40,697 nucleotides of DNA from Akkermansiaceae bacterium. GTDB lineage: Bacteria > Verrucomicrobiota > Verrucomicrobiia > Verrucomicrobiales > Akkermansiaceae. Of this stretch, positions 10,134 to 20,381 are shown piece by piece. Position 1 is the stretch's first letter. Every line of letters begins with the position of its first letter. The position numbers were made by a program, and so were the translations under genes. The stretch covers positions 1-40,697 of the forward strand of contig CAIYYV010000043.1 in assembly GCA_903930425.1 (NCBI GenBank), in the 5' to 3' direction. The notes under the pieces were generated by a model that was not told where the DNA came from, did no database searches, and saw only the letters and a list, made by a program, of their open reading frames with translations.

Positions 10134-11330
10134 TCAGATCACGCCGAGCGACTTACCGGTTTTGACGAATGCGTCGATCCCTTGGTCGAGTTGTTGGCGG
10201 GTGTGGGCGGCGCTGATCTGGGTGCGGATCCGCGCGGCTCCCTGCGGGACCACCGGATAGAAAAACCCGACGGCATAAACGCCGTGACCAAGCAGGGAGT
10301 CGGCAAATTTTTGGGAAAGCGCGGCATCACCTAACATCACGGGGGAAATCGGGTGATCCTTGCCGGCGATGGTGAACCCGGTCTGGGCCATGGCGCTGCG
10401 GAAGTAGTCGGTGTTGGACTTCACCCGATCGGCCAGTTCGGTGGAGGCCGTGAGCATCTCGAGGACCTTGAGCGAGGCGGCGACGATGGGCGGGGCGATG
10501 GTGTTAGAAAACAAGTAGGGTCTGGCACGTTGGCGGAGCAGTTCGATGACTGCCTTGTTGCCGGAGGTATATCCGCCGGACGCGCCGCCAAGCGCCTTGC
10601 CGAGGGTGCCGGTGGTGACATCGATTTTTCCGAACAACCCGCAGTGTTCGTGGGTGCCGCGTCCGCGAGCGCCGAGAAACCCGGTCGAGTGGCAATCGTC
10701 AAAATGCACCATGGCGTCGTATTTTGCGGCGAGTGCGTGGATGGAATCGAGTTGGGCGATGATGCCATCCATCGAGAACACGCCATCAGTGGTGATGAGT
10801 TTAAAGCGCGCGCCGGCGGCATCCGCCTGTTGGAGTTTGGCTTCCAGATCGGCCATGTCGTTGTTGGCATAACGAAAACGCTTGGCCTTGCAGAGCCGGA
10901 CGCCGTCGATAATCGACGCGTGGTTGAGTGAGTCGGAAATCACGGCGTCCTCGTCACCTAACAGCGTTTCGAAGAGGCCGCCATTGGCGTCGAAGCAAGA
11001 GGGAAACAAAATGGTGTCCTCGGTGCCGAGGAATTCCGAGAGGGCGGCCTCGAGTTGTTTGTGGAGGGATTGCGTGCCGCAAATGAAGCGCACGGAGGCC
11101 ATGCCAAATCCCCAGCGGGTGAGTGCGGCCTGGGCGGCGGCAACAACCTGTGGATGATCGGCAAGGCCGAGGTAATTGTTCGCGCAAAGGTTGATGACAG
11201 TGCGGCCGTCATTGAGGCGCACGGTGGCATTCTGGGATGAATCGATCAGCCGTTCACGTTTGTAAAGACCGGCGGATTCAATTTCCGTGAGCGTGGATCG
11301 AAGCGAGGCAAGCAGGAGGGGCGACATCAT
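10134..11330 (-). CDS. kbl: glycine C-acetyltransferase (2-amino-3-ketobutyrate CoA ligase)
   Basis: [21 protein letters not shown]-type region [58 protein letters not shown]. Confidence 0.95.
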   Translation of the reverse strand: MMSPLLLASLRSTLTEIESAGLYKRERLIDSSQNATVRLNDGRTVINLCANNYLGLADHPQVVAAAQAALTRWGFGMASVRFICGTQSLHKQLEAALSEFLGTEDTILFPSCFDANGGLFETLLGDEDAVISDSLNHASIIDGVRLCKAKRFRYANNDMADLEAKLQQADAAGARFKLITTDGVFSMDGIIAQLDSIHALAAKYDAMVHFDDCHSTGFLGARGRGTHEHCGLFGKIDVTTGTLGKALGGASGGYTSGNKAVIELLRQRARPYLFSNTIAPPIVAASLKVLEMLTASTELADRVKSNTDYFRSAMAQTGFTIAGKDHPISPVMLGDAALSQKFADSLLGHGVYAVGFFYPVVPQGAARIRTQISAAHTRQQLDQGIDAFVKTGKSLGVI

Positions 11331-11375
11331 GGCGGCACGATCATGCAGGATCGGCCGTGCTTTGGAATCGCGAAT

Positions 11376-11960
11376 TTAGGCGGGCGGCGCGGCAGACGGT
11401 GCCTCCGGGGCGAGGATGACCTGGGTTTTCGCCCATTCGTCACCGAGGCGGCGGCCGCGCTCGGGTTTGTCCTCACGGGTGAGCAGGACAATCCATTCGA
11501 TGAAGGCAAAGAAAGGAATCGCGAGCACGGCATTGCGGATGAGCGCCGGCTCCCAATTGCCAATCAATGATTTTCCCTCGAGCGTGACTACCCGGAGCTT
11601 CATCGCTTTTTTCCCGACGCTTTGGCCGTTCAAAAACGGCAGCGAATCCCGCGTGACCAAATAACCAAAACCCACGAGCCATGAAATATGCGACGCGAAA
11701 TGCGGTAAAATCTGCGCCACGACGATTTGCAGACCCACGGCCACAAGGGCGTCAATGAGAGCGGCCACAATCCGGGTGCCAAAGGGCGCAAGACTTCCGG
11801 CCTCACCCGCCACCGCATCCGGAACAACGGCAGTTTTCACCAGCACCACCGGGGGGGCCTGCGTGGAATCGAACGCCTCTTTCGAAGGCGGCAATGACGG
11901 CTGCGGCAAATCCGGACTGGGAATCACTGAGGGCACTGACGGGAGCGGTTGTTCATCCAT
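11376..11960 (-). CDS. RDD family membrane protein
   Basis: FGTRIVAALIDALVAVGLQIVVAQI, NGQSVGKKAMKLRVVTLEGKSL, WEPALIRNAVLAIPFFAFIEWIVLL. Confidence 0.8.
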   Translation of the reverse strand: MDEQPLPSVPSVIPSPDLPQPSLPPSKEAFDSTQAPPVVLVKTAVVPDAVAGEAGSLAPFGTRIVAALIDALVAVGLQIVVAQILPHFASHISWLVGFGYLVTRDSLPFLNGQSVGKKAMKLRVVTLEGKSLIGNWEPALIRNAVLAIPFFAFIEWIVLLTREDKPERGRRLGDEWAKTQVILAPEAPSAAPPA

Positions 11961-12050
11961 GACAATGCCTTCGATACCACATCATCCCGAAAGGTCGAGG
12001 AGGATTTTAATGACCGCGCTTGATTGAAATCCAGACCATGCGTGCCCTGC

Positions 12051-12767
12051 CTAACCAAAATCGAAGGTGGCTTGCGGGGTGTTTTTCACTGGGGCTTCCA
12101 GTGTCACGCCCTCGCGCAATCCAGCGGCGGAGAACCGGATGAAGCGACTGAGTGCGGCGTCCATGGCGGGCGGTTCCTCCGTGCCGCTTGAGACGGGTTC
12201 GAGCCTGTCTTGGTTCATGAGCAAGTGGATCAAGCCGCCGACCATCAGATGAATCCGCCAGATCAATTCGTCGGCGGCCAGCGACGGCAGGGCGCGGCCC
12301 AATGCGCGGGTGAAGCGTTCGTTGACACGGTGCATCGAGGCTTCCATGGCGACCGGGCAGTCATCGCCCTGCAGGGAAAATATCCGTCCAAGCAATTTGC
12401 ATAACAATCGTTCGGGCATTGCGGACTTGCGAGTGATGCCCACTAACGGACGCGCGAAGGCATCCAGGATTTCTTCTAGCGGCAGCGATTTTCCGGATGT
12501 TTTGCGTTCCGCGGTTTCGAGCCGCACCAGTCGTTCCTCGTTGACCGGGGTGAGGTAGCGCGAGATCACCAGAGCGACCAGTCCGTCACGGGTCCCGAAA
12601 TGATAGTTGATCGCCGCCACATTGGCGTCCGCGCGGTGGGTGATGTCGCGCACCGAGACCGCCTCAAACCCGCGCTCGGCAAACAATTGTTCCGCAGCAT
12701 CTAACAAACGCTGCTTCGATTGGGATTGGGTGGCTGGGATTTCACGCATGGGACGGCCTCCAATCAA
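12051..12767 (-). CDS. TetR-family transcriptional regulator (CecR-like C-terminal half)
   Basis: QRLLDAAEQLFAERGFEAVSVRDITHRADANVAAINYHFGTRDGLVALVI HTH; probable start at internal Met MREIPATQ. Confidence 0.9.
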   Translation of the reverse strand: MIGGRPMREIPATQSQSKQRLLDAAEQLFAERGFEAVSVRDITHRADANVAAINYHFGTRDGLVALVISRYLTPVNEERLVRLETAERKTSGKSLPLEEILDAFARPLVGITRKSAMPERLLCKLLGRIFSLQGDDCPVAMEASMHRVNERFTRALGRALPSLAADELIWRIHLMVGGLIHLLMNQDRLEPVSSGTEEPPAMDAALSRFIRFSAAGLREGVTLEAPVKNTPQATFDFG

Positions 12768-12797
12768 TCGGATCTGCTGCCGATGTCAAATGTCGGA

Positions 12798-14090
12798 TCA
12801 ACCGAGCGATTTCGCCTGACGAGCGGTGGCTTTGAGGCGCAGCGCATTGAGGGCGATGAAGCCGGTGGCGTCATCCTGATTGTATGCAAGCTCCTGACCG
12901 CCCTCCATGGTGGCGATGGCCTCTGAATACATGCTGAATGGCGACCGGCGGCCCGCCTGCATGACATTGCCTTTATACAGTTTGAGGCGCACTTCACCCG
13001 TGACGGTTTTTTGCGTTTCGGTGACGAGTGCCTGGATCGCCTCGCGCTCGGGGGCAAACCAAAAACCGTTATACACGAGTTGAGCATACTTTGGAATCAG
13101 GCTGTCGCGGATATGCATCGACTCGCGGTCCATCACGAGCGTCTCGAGGTCGCGGTGCGCGGCAAGCAGGATGGTGCCGCCCGGGGTTTCATAAATGCCT
13201 CGCGATTTCATGCCGACAAAGCGGTTTTCCACGATATCGACGCGGCCGATTCCATTGCGCCCACCTAACAGATTGAGCACGCGCATCACGCCGTAGGGCG
13301 AGAGGAGCGCATAGCCGTCGCGTTGTCCGGTGGCGGTCACATCGCCCAACTCGGTGATGATGCCATGGAGGTTCTCATGCTTGAGGCCAATGGCATTGCC
13401 TTTTTCAAACAGGATTTCCAGGGTCTCCGGACAGTCCGGTGCGTCTTCCGGGGAAACCGACAGCACATACATGTCGCGGTCGGCCGGAGTGGTGGCGTCA
13501 TACCACGGGTCTTCCATGGCACCGGCCTCGAACGAAATGTGGAGCAGGTTGCGGTCCATGGAATACGGCTTCTTCATCGACGCCTTGATGGGAATCTGGT
13601 GAGCCTCTGCATAGGCGATCATTTCCGTGCGGCCGGGGAACTGGGCCCGGAACGATGCGTCTCGCCACGGGGCGATGCACTTGACGTGGGGAGCGAGGGC
13701 GGCGGCGGAGAGTTCGAAGCGGACTTGGTCGTTGCCCTTGCCTGTGGCACCGTGGGCGATGGCGTCCGCGCCTTCGGCCAAGGCGACTTCCATCATGCCC
13801 TTGGTGATGCACGGGCGGGCGATCGAAGTGCCTAACAAATACCGGCCTTCATACACCGCGTTCGCCTGGATCATCGGGAAAATGAAATCGCGGGCGAAGT
13901 CCTCGCGCAGATCACCGATGAAACATTTGGAAGCGCCGGTCGAAAGCGCCTTGGCCTCCAGGCCGTCGAGCTCATCGCCTTGGCCGACATCGGCGCAATA
14001 GGCGATGATTTCGGCGGAGTATTTTTGTTTCAACCAGAGCAGGAGGACGGAGGTGTCGAGCCCTCCAGAATAGGCGACGAGAATTTTCAT
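12798..14090 (-). CDS. argG: argininosuccinate synthase (start at [12 protein letters not shown])
   Basis: [62 protein letters not shown]. Confidence 0.97.
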   Translation of the reverse strand: MKILVAYSGGLDTSVLLLWLKQKYSAEIIAYCADVGQGDELDGLEAKALSTGASKCFIGDLREDFARDFIFPMIQANAVYEGRYLLGTSIARPCITKGMMEVALAEGADAIAHGATGKGNDQVRFELSAAALAPHVKCIAPWRDASFRAQFPGRTEMIAYAEAHQIPIKASMKKPYSMDRNLLHISFEAGAMEDPWYDATTPADRDMYVLSVSPEDAPDCPETLEILFEKGNAIGLKHENLHGIITELGDVTATGQRDGYALLSPYGVMRVLNLLGGRNGIGRVDIVENRFVGMKSRGIYETPGGTILLAAHRDLETLVMDRESMHIRDSLIPKYAQLVYNGFWFAPEREAIQALVTETQKTVTGEVRLKLYKGNVMQAGRRSPFSMYSEAIATMEGGQELAYNQDDATGFIALNALRLKATARQAKSLG

Positions 14091-14119
14091 GTCGGCGCGG
14101 AGCCAAGCACGAAGCGCCT

Positions 14120-15079
14120 GTGCGGGCAAGGGTGAAACCGCGTCATGCAAATGGGATCGCCTCGGGTCCGGGATTGGTTTTCACTCGGCCCGTGGCCGTT
14201 TCCTTGTTCAAGTCCTGCCTGTTAGCCGCGCGATTCAAGACCTTGCCCGCGGCGATCGTGCCCGTTTGGGTGGCTTGTGTGTTGGCGTGGAAAATCCGCC
14301 GGGTGTTTGACCCGTCGCTCGCGCTGTGCACCTTGTGCGCGGCTCTTGCCATCCAACTCGCAACCAATTTTTTCAATGATGCGATTGATGCCCGGAAGGG
14401 TGCCGACACCGCGCGCCGGCTCGGCCCGGTCCGGGTCACCGCATCCGGGTTGATGCGGCCGCGCGCGGTAATGGCGATTGCCTCGGGGTTTTTGGGGGTG
14501 GCGATGGCTTGCGGAATGCTGCTCTATCAGGTGCGTGGTTGGCCGGTGTTGGCGATCGGGGTTCCCTCGTTGCTGCTGACATACGGCTACACGGGCGGGC
14601 CATTTCCACTCGCCTACCGCGGGATGGGCGAGGCGTTTGTGATCCTTTTTTTTGGCGTCGTGGCGGTGGCGGGTTCGGTGTTCATCCAGACCGGCGAGTG
14701 GCTGCCTGCCGGATTTTTGTTAGGTCTTCAAATCGGCCTGCTTTCGGCGGTGCTCATTTCCATCAACAATTTCCGGGATCGGGACGAGGACGCGACGACC
14801 GGCAAGCGCACCTTGGCGGTGCGTTTCGGGCCGCAGGTGGCGGAATGGTTGATCCGGCTGGAGATTGGGTTGGCGGCGATTGGAGGATGGGTGTGGGTGG
14901 CGATGGATGCCCCATCCTTTGCGTGGGCAAGCGTTCCGGTGTTAGGGATCGGTTGGCACATCATCCGGGGACTGCGCGCGGTGCCGTCGGGTCCGGATTG
15001 CAACCGCTTGCTGGCGCTGGGCGGCGTCCAATTGCTGTGTTTTGCCGTCCTGTTTCATTTGGCAGCGCGGATTGCGTGA
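14120..15079 (+). CDS. menA: 1,4-dihydroxy-2-naphthoate polyprenyltransferase-like UbiA-family protein
   Basis: [80 protein letters not shown]. Confidence 0.88.
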   Translation: MRARVKPRHANGIASGPGLVFTRPVAVSLFKSCLLAARFKTLPAAIVPVWVACVLAWKIRRVFDPSLALCTLCAALAIQLATNFFNDAIDARKGADTARRLGPVRVTASGLMRPRAVMAIASGFLGVAMACGMLLYQVRGWPVLAIGVPSLLLTYGYTGGPFPLAYRGMGEAFVILFFGVVAVAGSVFIQTGEWLPAGFLLGLQIGLLSAVLISINNFRDRDEDATTGKRTLAVRFGPQVAEWLIRLEIGLAAIGGWVWVAMDAPSFAWASVPVLGIGWHIIRGLRAVPSGPDCNRLLALGGVQLLCFAVLFHLAARIA

Positions 15080-15146
15080 TCCCTGATCCCCGTGTTGCGC
15101 CCGAACTTTTTCTTGGCATTCGGACAGGGAATGCGCAGTGTCGCGT

Positions 15147-15541
15147 TGCCGCTCCCCGGACGGTTGCAATGCCCGCGCAAGCGGGGGTTGAGGAAAGTCC
15201 GGACACCACAGGGCAACGCGCCTCATGAAAGTGGGGGACGGGAACCGCGAGGAACCCGGACGGAAAGTGCCACAGAAAACATACCGCCGATGGCCCGCAA
15301 GGGCACAGGTGAGGGTGAAATGGTGGGGTAAGAGCCCACCGCGCTTCGGGCAACCAAGGCGGCACGGCAAACCCCGCGTGGTGCAAGACATAACAGGGGA
15401 AGGGCGGCCCGCCCGTTTGATCTCCGGGTATTAGTCGCACTCCGCGCAAGCGGGGCACCCCGCGCAAGCGGGGTGAGAGAAATAACCGTCCAGTCCCGCG
15501 AAAGCAGGATGGACAGAATCCGGCTTACAGGGGAGCGGCAC
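15147..15541 (+). ncRNA. rnpB: RNase P RNA
   Basis: Signature GAGGAAAGTCCGGACACCACAGGGCAACG near 5' end and ACAGAATCCGGCTTACAG near 3' end; P1 closes as GCCGCTCCCC (15148-15157) with GGGGAGCGGC (15530-15539). Confidence 0.95.
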
Positions 15542-15553
15542 TCCCCCACTCTT

Positions 15554-17428
15554 TCATGAGGTCACCTCCTCTGTGCCCGAGGTGGCTGACACGCCCACAA
15601 GTGGCGCATCGGGCAAGGCCGTCGAAAAGCACCAAGCCCCGCCGGGCCTGTCCGACAGCGGACGCGCGAGCCCGAGGCGCTCCATGAGATGCATCAAATA
15701 GGCGCGTGAAGCTGCATTTTTTTCCGCATGGAGGACCGCCTCCACATCGGCCTGACTGAGCACTCCCGCGAGTTTTTCCGCGCCCCGAAGCAGGGCATAA
15801 AGGTTTCGGGTGAGCCATTCCGGTTGAAGCATCATGGCTTCTAACAGGATTTGGCCGTTCCGATAATTGAGCGCGGTTCCCAGATGGTGCAGGATGTCTG
15901 ATAGATAGTCCTGTTGTCCCTCGTCGTTCACTCCATGAGTCACACACAGTGCGCGGTAGTCGTCCTGATTCAGGGTAGTCGGCCGGGTGACGGGAGCGGT
16001 GAGCGAGCGGTGCACGGCGTGCCATTCCTCGGGGAAAGGTTCGCGTGCCCATGGCATCCGGTCCACCTCGCGGCACAGCGCGGTTTTCAAGGCGGGGACG
16101 CCCTTTTTTGTCTTACAATCCATTTCCACAAAACCGCGGATGAACGGGTAGCATTCGCGCAGCGCGATCCGATCGACCTCCGGCCGACAACCGGCGACGT
16201 TCCACTGGTTCATCGCCACAATCACCGGCGGACCCTGCCCCGAATCATCTGATCCATGCGCTTGAATCAGCCGCAGCCAGTAGTTCGCATCCTCCCGCTC
16301 GCGGTGGCCCCGACCGGATAACACCACCACATACAGCGCCCGATTGCTGAAAAAAATCGGATGCAGGGCGCGGGTGATTTCCTGCCCGGAAAAATCCCAG
16401 ACATGCACCGTGACGGGCGGCCCTTGGCAGCCATCCATCGTCCAGTCGCACAGCGCGACCCCGGCCGTGCCCGCTTCCCGATCCCGAAACGGCAGGTCCC
16501 TCAAAGCTTGGACCACACTCGTCTTGCCCGCCCCGCTCATTCCTAACACCATGAGCCGTGCCTCGTTCAAGGGACGCGTGTTCCCCGCCAAGCGCGCAAA
16601 ATAAAAATCCAAAATCGAACGTGCGCTGGCGATGCGCGTCTCCTGCGGTTTTCGCGGGTCGGCCCCGAGGACCGAGGACATGAGTTGCAGCGCCGGATTG
16701 TCATGCAATGACAAACTCGACAGACCCTCCAACTCTCCAAGACTCTCCGGCAAGGCGACCAGACGGTTCTCCATGAGCCACAACACCGTCAATTTGGCGA
16801 GTTGACCGATTTCCGATGGCAACGCGCCCAACATGTTGTGCGATACATCAAGCACTGTCAGCGTGACCAACTGACCAAGCTCCGGCGGCAGGGCGGCTAA
16901 CAGATTATCCGATAGGTAGAGCCGCGTCAGTTGGGTGAGGCACCCGATTTCGGGCGGCAATGCGGCGAGTGAGTTATGATCGAGGTAGAGGCGGGTCAGA
17001 TGGGTGAGTTGGCCGAGTTCGGGCGGCACAGTGGTGAGCCGGTTATGGGAGAGATAGAGGCGGGTCAGCCGGGTGAGATGGCCGAGCGTCGGCGGCAGCG
17101 CGGCGAGCCGGTTGTGAGAGAGGTTGAGTTGGGCCAGGGTGGCGAGATCGGCGAGCGCGGCCGGCAGGGATTCTATCAGATTGTGCGAGAGGTCGAGTTG
17201 TTGCAGTTGGGTGAGCGGGTCGATTTCGAGTGGCACGGTGGCCAGGCGGTTGTGCGCGAGATCGAGCGCCGTGAGTTTGGTGAGCCGGCAGATCTCGGGC
17301 GGCAGTCGCGTCAATCCGAGGCCGGCCAGATCGAGGGTGACGGCGCGGCGGCGGCCGCAGTCGCCGATGCGTTTCAGCGCCTCGTCACAGGCCTTTTGTT
17401 CCGCTGGGGTGCTCTCAGGGTCGGGCAT
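15554..17428 (-). CDS. Roco-family protein: leucine-rich repeats, Roc GTPase and partial COR-like region
   Basis: About ten 23-aa LRRs (LTRLYLSHNRLTTVPPELGQLTH); P-loop GMSGAGKTS; DFSGQE; NYWLRLIQAHG; COR-like GTALNYRNGQILLEAMMLQPEWLTRNLYALL. Confidence 0.85.
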   Translation of the reverse strand: MPDPESTPAEQKACDEALKRIGDCGRRRAVTLDLAGLGLTRLPPEICRLTKLTALDLAHNRLATVPLEIDPLTQLQQLDLSHNLIESLPAALADLATLAQLNLSHNRLAALPPTLGHLTRLTRLYLSHNRLTTVPPELGQLTHLTRLYLDHNSLAALPPEIGCLTQLTRLYLSDNLLAALPPELGQLVTLTVLDVSHNMLGALPSEIGQLAKLTVLWLMENRLVALPESLGELEGLSSLSLHDNPALQLMSSVLGADPRKPQETRIASARSILDFYFARLAGNTRPLNEARLMVLGMSGAGKTSVVQALRDLPFRDREAGTAGVALCDWTMDGCQGPPVTVHVWDFSGQEITRALHPIFFSNRALYVVVLSGRGHREREDANYWLRLIQAHGSDDSGQGPPVIVAMNQWNVAGCRPEVDRIALRECYPFIRGFVEMDCKTKKGVPALKTALCREVDRMPWAREPFPEEWHAVHRSLTAPVTRPTTLNQDDYRALCVTHGVNDEGQQDYLSDILHHLGTALNYRNGQILLEAMMLQPEWLTRNLYALLRGAEKLAGVLSQADVEAVLHAEKNAASRAYLMHLMERLGLARPLSDRPGGAWCFSTALPDAPLVGVSATSGTEEVTS

Positions 17429-17582
17429 TGCCGGAGTATGGTGAGCGGCGCGTCAATTTGCAAGGCGGTGCGGTAATGAACCCGGATCTTCTCAACGCCA
17501 CTTTCGATGCTTGCGGTTACGGGATGAAAAGAGTGTTGTGAGTCGCCGCGTATCGGCCTTGAATCCTCAACCATCACCCCAC

Positions 17583-18494
17583 ATGAAACGCCGTCATTTT
17601 CTCCAATGCAGTCTGTCCGCAGCGGGCACCGTCGCTCTATCAGGCAAAGTCCTTGCCGCACCGAAAAAACCCGGAGTCTTGAAACTGGGCAGTCAGGAAG
17701 GTCGCCTTCCGGGTGCCACCCTCAAGGAAAAGGTCGCCAATCTTGAAAAATGGGGCGGGTGCGGATTGGAGCTTGGGGGGGATCCGTCGGGGCGGATCGC
17801 CGAGATCAAAGAGGCGCTCCAAGGGACTGCTGTCCGGGTGTCGGCCCTGTGTTGGGGCGCGTGCAATGGCGATTTGGTATCCATGGATTTGGGCAAGCGC
17901 AAGGCGGGGATCGAGGCGCTCAAGAAAGCGCTCGGCACGGCCGCGGCACTCGAATCCACAGGCGTGATTTTTGTGCCCTGTTTCCACAAGCAGAGTGAGT
18001 TGGCACCCGGCGAGTTGGACAAGATCCTGTGGGACATCCTTCCCGCCATCGCCGAACACGCCCAAAAGGCCGGCAGCCGCGTCCTGTTAGAACCACTCAA
18101 CAAGGCGGAGACATTCTATCTGAACCGTATCGACCAAGCGGTTGCGATCTGTCGCAAGATAGACAGCCCCGGTTTGGGATTGATGGGGGATTTCTATCAC
18201 ATGGGCAGGGAGGAGAAATCGGATGCGGAGGCATTCACTGCCGGTGCCCGGTGGTTATGGCATATCCATCTGGCAGGCCGGATCCGGTGGTTGCCGGGGC
18301 AGGATCAACTCAAGGAGCCTGATCAACCGGAACGCAGTTTTGTGGATGGATTTCGCGCGCTCCACAAGATCGGCTATCAAGAGTATTGCAGTCTTGAATG
18401 CGGCGTTGCGCCCGGCAAGGATCCGCTCGTGGCCATTCCGGCCGCGTTCGAATTTCTTCGCGGCCAATGGGCGGAGGCGCTCAAGCCGGCGTAG
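17583..18494 (+). CDS. Sugar phosphate isomerase/epimerase-like TIM-barrel protein with Tat-like signal
   Basis: MKRRHFLQCSLSAAGTVALSG N-terminus; VLLEPLNKAETFYLNRIDQAVAICRKIDSPGLGLMGDFYHMGREE. Confidence 0.85.
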   Translation: MKRRHFLQCSLSAAGTVALSGKVLAAPKKPGVLKLGSQEGRLPGATLKEKVANLEKWGGCGLELGGDPSGRIAEIKEALQGTAVRVSALCWGACNGDLVSMDLGKRKAGIEALKKALGTAAALESTGVIFVPCFHKQSELAPGELDKILWDILPAIAEHAQKAGSRVLLEPLNKAETFYLNRIDQAVAICRKIDSPGLGLMGDFYHMGREEKSDAEAFTAGARWLWHIHLAGRIRWLPGQDQLKEPDQPERSFVDGFRALHKIGYQEYCSLECGVAPGKDPLVAIPAAFEFLRGQWAEALKPA

Positions 18495-20316
18495 CGCGGG
18501 CGGCGGCGTTCATGCCAACTGAGCTGCCCAGCATCGACTGATAGATCGGGTTGCTGGCGCGGAGTTGTTCGTGGCTGCCATCGGCCACGATGCGGCCGGC
18601 TTGGAAGACGAGAATGCGGTCGGCGATGGCGATGGTGCTGAAGCGATGGGCGATAATGAAGGTGGTGCGTCCCTTGACCAATTCGGCGAGTGCCTGTTGG
18701 ACCATCGCTTCGCTTTCGGAGTCCAAGGCGCTGGTCGCCTCGTCGAGAATGAGGATCGGCGCGTCGCGGAGGAAGGCGCGGGCGATGGCGATGCGTTGGC
18801 GTTGGCCACCCGAGAGTTGGTCGCCCCGTTCGCCGACTTGTGTCTCATAGCCGTCGGGCAGGGTGCGGATAAATTCGTCGGCGTGGGCCTTTCGGGCGGC
18901 CTCAATGACTTCCTGAGAGGAAGCATTCAGGCGGCCGACCAAAATATTTTCCGCGATGGTGCCGACAAACAACGAGGGCATTTGCGGAACGATGGCGATG
19001 TGACTGCGAAGATCCGTTTTGGAAAACGCGCGCAGGTCGGTGCCATCCACGGTGATGCCGCCCGATTGCGGGTCGTAAAACCGCGGGAGCAAGTTGGCGA
19101 AGGTGGTTTTTCCGGCGCCACTTGGCCCGACGAGCGCGACCACCTTGCCGATGAGGATTTCAACATTCAGTTCACGCAGCACCGGTTCATCGTCATAACT
19201 GAAGGTGAGATTTTCATAACGGATCGCGTGTTGGGGAGCACGGAACGGTTGTGGCAATGCCGGATCCGGCAAGGTGTCGGGTTCGCGAAGAATGAATTCA
19301 ATGCGCTCGATGGCCGCTTCCCCTTGCCGGAACAACGAGTGAATCGTGCCGAGTTTTTTGATCGGCTCATACGACATGTAAAGTGCCATCCCCAAAGTCA
19401 TGAAGCCCTCGAGTGTCATGCCTTCACGCACCCCGAAAAACAAGGCCGCCGCAAACCCCGTGGCCGCCACCACCTCAATGGAAGGCGAAATCGCCTGGCG
19501 GTATTTGACCACCTTGAGCGAGAGGTTGAGCATTTCCCGGATGCGGTGGCGGAATTGCGAGATTTGCCGGTCCTCCAAGTTGTAGGCCCGGATTTCCAGC
19601 GACGATTGGAGGCTTTCCGCGAGAGTGGCGGTCAAGGCACCCCCGCGTGCCTGCAACAGGCGAGCACGGATCGCGAGACGCTTGCCTGCCGCGCGAATCA
19701 CCGTGACACAAACCGGAACCGTGACCAAGGCGATCAAGGCAATGAAAAAACTGCGGTCCTGAACCGCCAAATAACCGAGCACCCCGAGCGCCGAAAGCAA
19801 GGTGGCCGGTTGCTTGATGAGATCACTCGACGCCTGGGCAATCACCTGACGGAGGATTTCCGTATCACTCATGACTCTGGCTAACAGATCGCCCGAGTGG
19901 TTTTTCTTAAAGAAGGAAAGCGGAAGACTTTGCAGTTTGACGAAGATGTCAGTGCGGATGGCTTCGAGAACCCGCAAGCCGGAAAACTGGATCAAGTAGC
20001 TGTTCGCATAGCCGGCCACCGCGCGGATGATGAAGATGAAAGGAATCCACAGGCAGGTGAGAAACAAAAGCCTCTCGCGCGAAATTTCCCCGAGCCTCTG
20101 GTGCATCCAGATTTCGTAGGGCTTGGCCGCCACCGATTGAGCGTTGAACAGCACCGGAAACACCACCTTCGTCATCAGCGGCAAACCCGCCCCGCTCGCC
20201 AAGGCGTAAATCAATCCGCAGACCACGCCTGCCAAAAACGGCCACTTCACGGCGCGCAGGTGGCGGTAATAAGGAAGGTATTGCTTCACGGAACGACCCG
20301 CAGACTCCACGCCCAC
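18481..20316 (-). CDS. ABC transporter, fused TM and ATPase (MsbA-like lipid/multidrug exporter)
   Basis: Walker A GPSGAGKTT, signature LSGGQRQRIAIARAFLRDAPILILDEATSALD, TM domain with six helices. Confidence 0.93.
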   Translation of the reverse strand: MGVESAGRSVKQYLPYYRHLRAVKWPFLAGVVCGLIYALASGAGLPLMTKVVFPVLFNAQSVAAKPYEIWMHQRLGEISRERLLFLTCLWIPFIFIIRAVAGYANSYLIQFSGLRVLEAIRTDIFVKLQSLPLSFFKKNHSGDLLARVMSDTEILRQVIAQASSDLIKQPATLLSALGVLGYLAVQDRSFFIALIALVTVPVCVTVIRAAGKRLAIRARLLQARGGALTATLAESLQSSLEIRAYNLEDRQISQFRHRIREMLNLSLKVVKYRQAISPSIEVVAATGFAAALFFGVREGMTLEGFMTLGMALYMSYEPIKKLGTIHSLFRQGEAAIERIEFILREPDTLPDPALPQPFRAPQHAIRYENLTFSYDDEPVLRELNVEILIGKVVALVGPSGAGKTTFANLLPRFYDPQSGGITVDGTDLRAFSKTDLRSHIAIVPQMPSLFVGTIAENILVGRLNASSQEVIEAARKAHADEFIRTLPDGYETQVGERGDQLSGGQRQRIAIARAFLRDAPILILDEATSALDSESEAMVQQALAELVKGRTTFIIAHRFSTIAIADRILVFQAGRIVADGSHEQLRASNPIYQSMLGSSVGMNAAARATPA

Positions 20317-20381
20317 CCGTCCCGCGGCAAGCCTGATTCTCGCGCCTCAATTCCATCCGAGCCTCGGCAGTGCGAAATCCT

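Noticed and set aside
10113-10145. Inverted repeat GGCGTGAT...ATCACGCC as a bidirectional terminator between menE and kbl
   Set aside because: The stem is real but overlaps the kbl stop, has a long loop and lacks a T-tract, so it is not listed as a feature.
15092-15549. Small ORFs on both strands
   Set aside because: They overlap the RNase P RNA, whose signatures are unambiguous.
16730-17330. Tandem repeat of roughly 69 bp
   Set aside because: Explained by the 23-aa leucine-rich repeats of the Roco protein, not an independent DNA repeat.
18565-19884. 439-aa + strand ORF
   Set aside because: Antisense shadow of the well-supported ABC transporter gene; low-complexity, no recognisable motifs.
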